A model generated the notes under the pieces. The model was not told where the DNA came from, made no database searches, and saw nothing but the letters and a program-made list of their open reading frames with translations. The translations under genes were made by a program, and so were the position numbers. Below are positions 55,514 to 64,000 of a DNA stretch of 64,000 nt, piece by piece. Position 1 is the first letter of the stretch. Every line of letters begins with the position of its first letter. This stretch comes from Entoloma clypeatum (Eukaryota > Basidiomycota > Agaricomycetes > Agaricales > Entolomataceae): positions 1,302,001-1,366,000 of the forward strand of contig OY751486.1 in assembly GCA_963565915.1 (NCBI GenBank). Reading direction: 5' to 3'.

Positions 55514-56082
55514 CTTTCTACTCGCCCGCCCAAACACACACTTCCTTCTCCATCATCACTATCCCCGCCATTTTGCACTTTTGCGTTAAAAGTCGCGCTT
55601 TGTTATTACATGCGGACCCTAGCATTAAGGAGGACCTCCCGGACTTCAGGGATAAGAAGAGAAACACTTGGTACACCCATTATAACTAGTGTTGCCGTTC
55701 GAGACACACAGGGAAACATTGAGCCCATCCTGTGTCGAGGTGACCAAAGGCCGACACATCTAACCCTCGGGGAAGTTGCTGGTGTGTGTGACGGTTTGGA
55801 AGAGAAGACCGTACATGTCTAGTTCGCAAAAGGTGTTCCAATCCCCGACTCCTCAACATCTCGACTCGACCAGTCCAGCACGTGTAGGGGTATTGACCGT
55901 GTGGACTTCATCTTTCCCAGATCTTCCTCTATTCGGGCAACCTGACTGCCTGGGTAGACAGATCGTTCTTTGGGTTTTTTCTTTTCAGATTTTTTTTCAC
56001 CTAAGCGTCAGAACAGGGTTGCGCGCCCAATGTAAGGTACTATTGTTCACACCAAAACACCTCCCCCCATCAAAACACCATC

Positions 56083-57068
56083 ATGGACAACCAAGACTTT
56101 CAGGACAAAGCCCCCGAACTCCCTGAACATCACGCTCCCCCCATCGCACCACCACCTCCTCCTCCTCCTCACCGACCAGGGCGAAGAATTGAAATAGCCG
56201 CAGATCCCGGCAAATACAATGGATCCTGACCCCTGTTTTTGGGATGGTGGGCAAAAATGCTCACATGGATCCGAGTAAATCGAGATCTGTTACATGGGGA
56301 TGACGAAATCTGTATCGCAGTCTGGTCCCGATTAGATGGACCGATTGCAGGAACATATGGGGAGACACAACTCACCCAATGCATGAAATCAAATGATTGG
56401 CCAACATATCGAAACTTAGTCTATGAGATCACCACGAGGTTTCGCCCTACCACCAAAGTGGATTGGGCCAGAGCAAAGATTGAGGGGTTCAAACAGAACC
56501 AGATGAAAACAGACGATTGGATCATGCAGTTTGGAACACTGGCGATCAAAGGGAAAATTGAGGATCATCATGGGATTTCATTACTGGAGAGAAATGCCAG
56601 GGACTCAATCATACAGCAATGGTTTCAGCAAGGAAGACGTCAGGATACCATGCAGGAAACTGTCAAAGAAATCTCAGCCATTGGAAGGGCTGAAGAGAAT
56701 TATGCCATGAGGCAAGGAATGAGGTAGGGACCTCAAAGACAAGGGAACCAATGGGAAAATCACCCTCAGAATCAGCAAGCACCGCGGCCACAAGGCCAGA
56801 ATAATTTTGGAAGGCCCTTTGGGCAACAACAGAATGGGGGGTACCGTCCCCAGCAAAACGGTCAGCAGCAACAACGACGGGATCCAAACACGATGAATGT
56901 CGACAGAAACCAGCGACGAGCTCCTGGTAATTGCTATAACTGTGGGGGACAGGGGCATTTTTCCCGAGATTGCAGGCAGCCGCAACGCAGGGTACAAGTG
57001 GCAATGATTGAACAAATTGATGGGCACGAATCGGCGAATGAATGGGCAACCGGCGAAACCAAGTCTTG
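56083..57068 (+). pseudogene. Chromovirus C gag
   Basis: Starts at ATG 56,083 (MDNQDFQDKAPELPEHH) with a Pro-rich stretch, then DPGKYNGS, TGA at 56,227, and the capsid core (WWAKMLTWIRVNRDLL, YGETQLTQCM, TRFRPTTKVDWARAKI, EKISLLERN-like HHGISLLERNARDSI). A second stop TAG at 56,725 (probably CAG) precedes a Gln-rich tail and the CCHC knuckle CYNCGGQGHFSRDC (from 56,932). The frame then enters the GGCGA repeat and stops. 55,514-56,082 is leader. Confidence 0.82.
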
Positions 57069-57596
57069 AGGGCCGGCGACACTGCAAATTAAAAGAATGA
57101 TGCTAATGACAGATCGGCATATCATTGACCGGCAAAAGACACTATGGCGAAAAGCCGGCGAAAGACTGGCGACAGGCCATTGGCGAATGAATGTGCCACT
57201 GGCGAAACCAAGTCTTCTCCATATACAAAGAACAATGCTAACGACAGATCGGCGTATAATTCACCAGTGAAAGACACCACAGTGAAAAACCGGCAAAAAA
57301 CCGGCAACACGGCAACAGGCCATCGTGAATTGATGATCCATCGGCGAAAGCAAGTCTTGAGGGCCGGCGACACTGCAAATTAAAAGAATAATGCTAACGA
57401 CAGATTGGCATATCATTGACCGGCGAAAGACACTACGGCGAAAAACCAGCAAAAGACCGGCGACAAACCGGCGAGACGGCGACAGGCCATCGGCAAATTG
57501 ATGACCCATTGGCAGAAGTGAGCCTTGAGTGTTGGCAACACTCCATATACAAAGAACAATGCTAATGACAGATCGGCGAATAATTCACCAGCTTTC
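57024..57596 (+). repeat. GGCGA repeat piece inside chromovirus C
   Basis: About three units of the family found at 6.2-6.9 and 8.8-9.6 kb (accggcgaaaccaagtcttg, gacagatcggcgaataattc), without its terminal sequences. Confidence 0.75.
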
Positions 57597-58131
57597 CATC
57601 CTTTCACTCGCATTCAAGAAGGACCTCAGACAAGTCGGATCACAGAGATCAGAGAGTTTATCGGTGTCCAGACAACCGTTATCAGAAGATTGATTAGGAC
57701 GCTCACATCGAGACATCCCAGAGCCACATCATCACGTCTTACTCAAAGCAGCAGATCTACGCCCACTTCACCACCGAAGAACAACAGACCGAGTACAACC
57801 GCTGGGCACGAAACGAGAGACTTGACCCCTTCTCGCGACCAACAGATGCGCAGGAACAGAGATTCCTTAGAGATTTACAGAGGAAATACTCTGAACATTT
57901 TGCCACCAATTCCGCCAACAAGTCCCCTGACGAATTTACTTTTGACTCCACGCAGTCAGATATCGCACAGACGCCTAGAACAGGGACTCATTTTCAATCC
58001 TTACTTGTATCTAACCCCTAACCCCTCTTGTACTGTAGTAGATTCCTTAGATTTAGCAATCACATTGCTCTTCACCTTTCCACTTCCTGCATACTCTGCC
58101 CGAACCTTGGAACGGTTTGTTAAGCATAACA
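57597..58131 (+). pseudogene. Chromovirus B fragment inside C: gag N-terminus fused to LTR end
   Basis: 57,610-58,017 matches the B gag N-terminal region (IQEGPQTSRITEIREF, VQTTVIRRLIRTL, RDSLEIYRGNT). At about 58,020 it jumps to the R-U5 part of the B LTR (cctcttgtactgtagtagat) and ends CATAACA at 58,131. Everything between gag and the 3' LTR was deleted. Confidence 0.82.
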
Positions 58132-59605
58132 AAGAATTAAAGAAAACAAACACAAAAACATTACAAGTGGAGGAATGGCATAAGGAACAGGGTTCATGGT
58201 TGCACAGAGGAAAGGTGTACGTTCCAAAGGATCAGGAACTCAGGGTGGAAATTATTAAATTACATCACAACAATCCAGTCGCTGGACATACGGGTCAATG
58301 GAAGACCCTGGAATTAGTTACACGTAATTATTGGTTGCCTGGAATCACAAACATGGTCAAAGCTTACATCGAGGGCTGTGACAAATGCCAATGATCAAAG
58401 AACATGCCTCAACCGCTAGCCAGTAAATTAAAAGCAAACACGGAACATGCTGGACCATGGAAACACGTTACGGCAGATTTTATTGTAGGACTCCCAGAAG
58501 CTCAGGGTACAAAGCGGTATTAGTTGTGGCTTGCAGATCCACTAAGCAATCACACTTTATCAAAACTCGCGATGAAGTCTCAGCAGAAGGATTAGCTAAA
58601 TTATATCGGGATGAAGTCTGGAAACTTCATGGACTTCCAGAATCATTAACATCAGATTGCGGACCACAATTCGCGGCAATATTTATGAAGGAACTAAATA
58701 AAAAATTGGGAATCACAACTAAATTATCAACGGCGTATCATCCGCAGACAGACGGACAGACGGAATGCATCAATCAGGAGTTGGAGCAATATCTGAGATC
58801 GTTTATCTCCCATCGGCAAACAGATTGGCCCGAATGGATGGCAACCACAGAATTTGCTTATAATAATAAAATCCACACGGCAACTCAGTTTTCGCTGTTC
58901 TATGTTTAACCCTAGGATGGGCGTAGAACCTCAGAGGGCAGAAAAGTCAGAACCGGCAAAAGAATTCGCAGAGCAAATGAAGAAGATTCATGAGGAGGCA
59001 GAAGCGGCGCTAGTAAAAGCACAAGAAGAGATGGAATGGTATGTGAACCTGAAACAGGGTGATGCACCAGTTTACAAAGTTGGCAACAAAGTTTGATTAT
59101 CAACTAAAGACCTGAAGTTGAACCGACCCTTAAAGAAACTTGCCGAACGATGGATTGGACCCTATACCATAACCAAGATCATTTCGTCACACGCTGTGGA
59201 ACTTACATTGCCAAAATCGTGGAAAATCCACCCGGTTATCAATGTATCACAGGTCCGATTATTTAAGGAACCACTATTTAAATTGCAAAGGGTGCAAGCA
59301 CCAAATCCCATAGTTATCAATGCAAAGAGGAGTACAATGTCGCTAAAGTTATTGACTCAAGGTTGAAGAGAGGAAAGCTGGAATATTTAGTGCAATGGGA
59401 AGGTCTGACTCCGGACCACAACACGTGGGAACCTGAGGATCACCTGGAACATGCCAAGGAAGTGGTGGAGGACTTCTTTAAATTAAACCCGAATGCACCC
59501 CAACACTTCCGCACAAACATCTTTGAAGGATTAAAATTCAAACCATATGAGAATTTCACGGACACCCCGGACGACATCATATCTCGCCTGGGAGTCGAGA
59601 TCTAG
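58132..59605 (+). pseudogene. Chromovirus C integrase and chromodomain
   Basis: Zinc domain (LHHNNPVAGHTG, CDKCQ, then TGA at 58,392), core with D in VTADFIVGLPEA, D in TSDCGPQF (family Arg changed to Cys) and E in DGQTECINQ (again Arg to Cys). Frameshifts near 58,506, 58,905 and 59,330, and TGA at 59,093 where Trp is expected (GNKV-W-LST). The chromodomain (RGKLEYLVQWEGLTPDHNTW) and a C-terminal extension to 59,605 are readable. Dead copy. Confidence 0.88.
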
Positions 59606-59616
59606 AAATGGGGTAA

Positions 59617-59934
59617 TGTTATGATCGTATTTTCACTTTTCACTTCATCTTATCTTATCTTGATCTTATCTTATCTACATCGTGTCGTACATGAGGACAT
59701 CTTATCATTACAATGCAGCAGGATGAGAAGAATCCGGAGTCGCGTAGCATGACGCTGCCTCAACACAGCCTCATGGTAGTTACATATATAAGTAGGGTAC
59801 TTTCACTTGTATTCAATAGCTTGTTCTCTTGAGATTCCTGCTGGGTCTCTTGGCAATACAGTTCTCTTACCACTCCTCCACTTCGTTCCTAAGTTTGGGC
59901 TCACGACGTCGTTTGACTTAGCGTCACCTCAACA
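59617..59934 (+). repeat. Chromovirus C 3' LTR
   Basis: 318 bp, preceded by the purine tract AGAAATGGGGTAA. Differs from the 5' LTR at about a dozen sites. Confidence 0.9.
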
Positions 59935-59939
59935 AAAAC

Positions 59940-60595
59940 TTTGCTTCATGAACGCTTCCTCTCTCACTCACTTGGGCGGACCCCACTTGAGTCAACCAAA
60001 TCGACCTTTTATCTTTGTGTTTTGTGTCCTTCGCAGTTTACGACTCGCCTTGCGGCTCTCCGGAGTGTTCAAGCCTACCGTCCCTGCACCGTCTGTAGCC
60101 TGTTCATGCCTCCACACCACCATCAACTCAAGATCATGACCCCAACATCCCCACACCCCACTAACGCTGAACACCACTCACCACTCTAATGCCCATGGTG
60201 ACTCACCCCAAACCCCCACCAACACCAAACACGATGTACCACACCACAGGACACAAGGCGCAAGTAAACGACGCACACCGATCACAAGGCCGACTCACCA
60301 CGCCAAACGACACAAGGGGAACATGTTGTCCACAACGGCCATGGGGAGTGGCGCGCACAGGCAGGACAGACAGGTAGGAAATGACCACAGCAACAATGGG
60401 AAGCAAGACAATACCTGTAGGCAACGACGGCAGGCGGAAAATGGGATGCACAAGCCAGAGGGCAAGGGGAAATGACATTGGGCAGACAGGAAGGCGGGGG
60501 CGGGTCCTGTTGTTAGCAGCAACAACTGTTCAGTCAAGTTGCCTTAGTTGAGCAGGAATACGCCATGAGCAGGACTCGAACATGAGATCTCCTGA
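59940..60595. other. Noncoding, A/C-rich
   Basis: Low-complexity ORFs only (Pro/His/Thr strings); no gene supported. Confidence 0.4.
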
Positions 60596-60598
60596 TGA

Positions 60599-60671
60599 TG
60601 GTTCTGCTGGGAATTGAACCCAGGCTCATTTGGATCTCAACCAAGGGTGTTAACCACTACACCACAGGACC
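60599..60671 (-). tRNA. tRNA-like gene or pseudogene, anticodon GAG by position
   Basis: 73 nt fold as a class I tRNA: acceptor GGTCCTG/CAGAACC (one C-A mismatch), D-stem GTGT/ACAC, anticodon stem CTTGG/CCAAA (one mismatch), loop TTGAGAT, T-arm CTGGG-TTCAATT-CCCAG and discriminator A. A-box GGTGTAGTGGTTAA and B-box GGTTCAATTCC are good. GAG would be a leucine anticodon, but leucine tRNAs have a long variable arm, absent here; the start resembles Gln/Glu tRNAs. Probably a decayed tRNA or tRNA-derived repeat. A second B-box-like GTTCGAGTCC lies at 60,572-60,581. Confidence 0.45.
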
Positions 60672-60984
60672 TTGGTTCTATCATGTTGGTTTCTCCAACA
60701 CAATACTTGTGGGTACTCACCACAGGCATGTTTAGTCACAAGTTAGACTTCCTTTCTGGGTCATTCAACACATCCAAGACACATAGCATGGGCCAAGATT
60801 TACAAAGTTTGAACCAAGTTTGAACTTCAGGTTCAGGTTCAACCATCTCCCGGACCTGAACCTCCATACAAGGTTCAGTTCACCTCAATGGCGGACCTGA
60901 ACCCCAAACCTGAGGTCAGGTTCAGGTTTGGACCAGGTTCACGAGGTTCGGGAACTGGACTTTGGCCAGTTTATGCTTCACTGC

Positions 60985-61117
60985 ATTTCACTTATTCCAT
61001 CGATAACTTCATTTCTTATGAAGCATTTGATGATCCAAGACCAGTGCAGACTGCCAGAAAGGGACATAAAATCCCTATCCTTGGCAAAGGTACTGTTATG
61101 GTATCACATACCATCAG
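60985..61117 (+). pseudogene. Copia-2 protease, continuation
   Basis: LHFTYSIDNFISYEAFDDPR, TARKGHKIPILGKGTVM, SHTIS: the part of the protease after DSGAS, in the frame expected from 51,720. Interrupted by a solo LTR. Confidence 0.75.
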
Positions 61118-61799
61118 TGTTAAGTTTGTGTTGTGTCAGAGCTTCATCGGAGTCTGTTGGAGGTCGGACAGTGTGCTGAGGACGGTGCGGAGTTAACAAC
61201 AAAGGGGAGGGACATGGCTTCAACATGTGTATTGCGCCGCCACCGTTGGATCGAGTGTCCAAATTTCAGAGGGCCAGAGGAGAAGTCAGAATGTCGGAGG
61301 ATCTCGGAAGAATCTCAGTGAGAGACATGCCATGTGAAAATGTTTGGAGGATGTTGGAGTTGATATGCGGACACAATACTGCACTTGTCATAGTGTAACA
61401 ATGGAGGAGGAGCAGAAGATCATGATATCATCAACATAGTGAACCACAGCGAGAATCTCTGGCATGAACTGAGAATGGAGGGATGAACTTTGCTGATATT
61501 TGAACTGAGGAACTACAGACATTATACGAAGTTTAAATATCGGAGTATGGTTACTTTACAGAGATAATCGGAGTAGGTCCAAAGTTGTGGCGCAAGTTGC
61601 CAGCAACTGTATCGAACATTGGAGATGCCGGCTAGTAAACCATGAGAAAAAAGCGATGCATAAGTAAACAGGAATGTGAATATGAAAGCATGGAGTTATG
61701 AATATGAAATGTGTAAATGGCAACGTGCAGAGATGGCGGAGGGAAATGGATGTCTGAAATCTCAGAGGACAATTGGAGTGGATCGGAATGGATATAACA
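61118..61799 (-). repeat. Solo LTR of family G
   Basis: 682 bp, TGTTAAGTTTG to ATATAACA, flanked by ATCAG on both sides (61,113-61,117 and 61,800-61,804). The uninterrupted site is seen in Copia-1 near 11,745. Inverted relative to the G LTR at 47.7-48.4 kb. Confidence 0.88.
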
Positions 61800-61960
61800 A
61801 TCAGTGACAACAGGGTTAAAACAAAAAAGATAACTCGTCTTTATCCTGTTTATTTTATCCCAGACCTGAGCACATGGCTCTTGTCTGTAGACAAGATCCT
61901 TAAACAAGGAACCAAGATGATTGGTTTGCCACCTCAACATCACAATTTGATGGTATTATA
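61800..61960 (+). pseudogene. Copia-2 pre-integrase remnant
   Basis: SDNRVKTKKITRLYPVYFI, PDLSTWLLSVDKILKQGTK, matching Copia-1 at 11.74-11.87 kb. It stops at about 61,930; the rest of integrase and RT is absent. Confidence 0.75.
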
Positions 61961-61969
61961 GACCTGTCA

Positions 61970-62000
61970 AAGGGGGAGGGGAGGGGGGGGGGTGGGTTAC
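61970..62000 (+). other. G-rich tract
   Basis: agggggagggg followed by a run of ten or more G and gtggg, with four or more G-runs; could form a G-quadruplex. Confidence 0.6.
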
Positions 62001-62129
62001 ACAGGCCTATAGACCTGGAACCCGTGTTAACCCACACACTGCCAATAAATGTTAAAATAATTCAAATATCACTTATTGAGAAAAGCACATGGACACAAGA
62101 TGTCCCCATCAATGTTTGATGTTCCATTC

Positions 62130-62490
62130 CGCGCTCTGTTCCCTGCCATCAACGACACTTAGCAATGTCCCCCCACTGAGTATTTCGATGTTTCCGTGCC
62201 CTGGCCATCCATCATAACACTGCCCACATGTCCTCCCACCCATCAAGGTACGTCTCGTGCCCTCTATTATTAATTTCAGTGATCTCCCCCATCAATTCTG
62301 TTCCGTCCTCTGAGCCTTATCAACAACACTTGGCAACGTCCCCTCGCTCATCATTCCAATGCCTAGCCATCGATCACAATGTCACCAACACGTCCTCCCG
62401 CCTATCAAGGTACGTCTCGTGCTGTCTATTGATAATTTCAATGATCTCCCATCCTCTGAGCCTTGCCATCAACCTCGATAACGTCCCCCA
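62130..62490 (+). repeat. Tandem repeat, period about 162 bp
   Basis: About two units sharing catcaaggtacgtctcgtgc (62,243 and 62,405), gatctccc, cctctgagcct and acacttggcaacgtcc. ORFs across are repetitive. The remaining sequence to 63,470 (short ORFs only) holds no gene I can support. Confidence 0.65.
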
Positions 62491-63470
62491 CATATCAACA
62501 TTTCATGTGATGCTCATCCATCACGATTCACAATGCCGCCAATGCGCCCTCCTGCCCATTGTGCCATCAAATGGGAGTCTTTGCGAATCGGACAACCATC
62601 AAACGGCCCTTCACCCCCAGTCCCTGCTCACCAACTAGCCATCCATCACCACTGCCTCCCGCCCATTGAGACACCTCCCATGTCCATCTCCACAAAGTCC
62701 GCGCCCCTCTACATCTGTCGCTGGCCATCAGACCACACACTGCCTTTTTCTCGCCCTGTCGTTCCCGTCGCTACCCTTTCCATGGACCACAACATACTAT
62801 TCCCATGCTGATGGATACATTGTTCTCCGCCAAACGCCATACCGAACCTGTGTAAAGATTTGAAGAACCTTTGGTTGATGTCCTTGGACGGCAGACACGC
62901 TCTAGCTTTGTTGGTGCCCTCCACGCTGCTGATCATTGATTGGGGATGCCACCAACATTGCCAAACCGCACCTGTGGAGGATCACCAATTGACATTGGTT
63001 GGCGGCACCTGTTACCCAGGTACAGGTTCGGAATCCTCACAATTTGGAGACATCATTTGTCCACCAAATGCTGCACCAAACCATGAAAACAATCACTGAT
63101 TGTTGTCATTGTCACCCTGGTTCCTGAGGACAACTGATAACATGGACATGCTCCAGCTTTGCCAGTCCCTATCCCCCATGCTGTCTAATCATCTACTGCA
63201 GCGGACACCACTGACATCCTCACAACATAGCACCTGCGCCCATCCAGCTGTTGGACGTCGATGTTGGACCCCTGATGCAATCAAGCATTGTGGCATCCAG
63301 ATACACCTGGATTCGACATGCTCAGACTTTGACTGTGAGTAGATGTTGGTTCAATGGCACTTTTGGCACATGATCCACGCCCAACTGCCCAACGGTAACA
63401 GAAGCTGACTGATCAATTGACAAGTACAAGGTCACTACATACAACACAGGCACATTGTAGACTATAGTGG

Positions 63471-64000
63471 TTAACTTTTTGCTGCATCATCCAGAGGTGA
63501 TCGCTTCTTGCATGGCACACCCTTATTCTTGCATGGTTTATTGGTAATTGGAATGACTCCGCCTTGCTCCCCACTCACCGCCATGTGATGCACAAACTGA
63601 GATGAGGGATAAGGTGGGGGTGATGGAGTGTCAGGTGCCGCCGCGGTCTGCATAATTTCTTCGGTGCAGGTGCCCTCTGGTCCAGGGGTTGGGTTGGTTC
63701 AGGCTGATGGAGTGCCAGGTGCCGCCATGGTCTGCATATTTTCTTCAGTGCGGGCGCCCTCTGATCCAGGGGTTGGGTCGGTTCCCAGGCTCGCTGCGAT
63801 GAGCCGCTGCCTGCCCCACTCCTCAAATTCTTGTGTCAACATCTTGTAGAAATGGGCAGTACCGATCTTCCATGCCGTGGGGAGCAGGTCAAGCTCTACA
63901 CAAGAATTGACATCGCTTGGCATACAGAACGTGCTGAGTGGCCAGTTTTTGATGATAACCTTGTATTTCTTGATGATTTTTGTATCGAAATTTTGGTAGT
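63471..64000 (-). pseudogene. 3' end of a conserved basidiomycete hypothetical gene
   Basis: The frame enters at the right edge (FDTKIIKKYKVIIKNWPLST), continues FCMPSDVNSCVELDLL, TAWKIGTAHFYKMLTQEFEEW, then a variable region and QFVHHMAVSGEQGGVIPI, NKPCKNKGVPCKKRS and a TAA at 63,471. The pattern K-x-VIIKNWP-FC-P-ELDLL-W-x-G-x-FYK-M-EF-EW and a basic tail ending in KGVP-x-KK matches a multicopy hypothetical family I recall from agaricomycete genomes; its function is unknown to me. An in-frame TGA at 63,699 lies at the join of an 84-bp (28-codon) tandem duplication. The 5' part lies outside the window. Confidence 0.5.
63621..63788 (-). repeat. 84-bp in-frame tandem duplication
   Basis: Two units (tgatggagtg-c/t-caggtgccgcc...ccaggggttgggt) beginning at 63,621 and 63,705. 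84 bp keeps the reading frame. Confidence 0.8.

Larger units (their letters stand above)
55183..59934 (+). mobile_element. Chromovirus C with target duplication, internally rearranged
   Basis: LTRs at 55,183-55,501 and 59,617-59,934, flanked by AAAAC on both sides (55,178-55,182 and 59,935-59,939). Contains gag, then a GGCGA repeat piece, then a fragment of chromovirus B, then integrase and chromodomain. RT and RNase H are missing. Confidence 0.92.
51724..60973. mobile_element. 9.25-kb nested insertion with TAAACTGG inverted ends and 11-bp target duplication
   Basis: Left end TAAACTGGCCAAAATCCGG and right end, inverted, TAAACTGGCCAAAGTCCAG. Flanks are TGCTTCAGTGC (51,713-51,723) and TGCTTCACTGC (60,974-60,984), an 11-bp duplication with one difference. 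Both ends carry dense ggttc/gaacc words for 130-170 bp. The interior contains other elements (fold-back, Tc1, chromovirus C, tRNA-like), so the original insertion was much smaller. No transposase for it is seen. An 8-11-bp duplication would suit a Mutator-like element; this is inference. Confidence 0.65.

Noticed and set aside
60570..60581. Second tRNA gene next to the tRNA-like sequence
   Set aside because: Has a B-box (GTTCGAGTCC) but the T-stem does not pair and no A-box is placed correctly.

Overview
The window looks like a transposable-element graveyard from a filamentous basidiomycete, most probably an Agaricomycete. Evidence: chromodomain Ty3/Gypsy elements, Ty1/Copia elements, a DIRS/Ngaro-type reverse transcriptase, a Plavaka-type DNA transposase fragment, a Tc1 remnant, a broken Spt5-like NGN gene with short introns, and no intact ordinary host gene. 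Family names rest on motifs read from the sequence and on recall, not on a search.

Layout. 1-4 kb: DIRS/Ngaro-type element on the minus strand (gag exon, then RT/RNase H; the recombinase would lie off the left edge). 4.4-9.7 kb: AT-rich repeat family X, a 20-bp minisatellite, and a 3.7-kb inverted-repeat element filled with GGCGA-rich repeats. 9.7-14.7 kb: decayed Copia-1 with an extra Cys/His-rich ORF before gag. 14.7-16.9 kb: 5' part of Gypsy family D, nearly identical to an inverted copy at 44.6-46.6 kb. 16.9-21.3 kb: chromovirus E1 with both LTRs. 22.6-29.2 kb: chromovirus B, full length, with 402-bp LTRs and a CGCGG target duplication, inserted into an X copy. 29.5-35.1 kb: chromovirus E2. 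36.3-37.8 kb: Copia-3 3' half. 41.0-41.6 kb: Spt5-like pseudogene joined to chromovirus E3 (41.6-44.6 kb). 46.6-47.0 kb: Plavaka fragment. 47.0-48.4 kb: LTR of family G. 48.6-49.1 kb: solo E LTR. 49.1-51.7 and 61.0-62.0 kb: Copia-2, split by a 9.25-kb nested insertion that holds a fold-back element, a Tc1 remnant, and chromovirus C (which contains a B fragment). 62-63.4 kb: tandem repeats. The right edge holds the 3' end of a hypothetical gene.

The elements are nested in layers and nearly all are dead. Most premature stops and active-site losses fit C-to-T or G-to-A transitions. The most interesting shared signal: three separate Gypsy lineages (B, C, E) each carry a 10-11-nt primer-binding site just after the 5' LTR that is exactly complementary to an LTR segment 32-33 nt downstream of a TATA box. 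This is the arrangement expected for Tf1/sushi-type self-priming.
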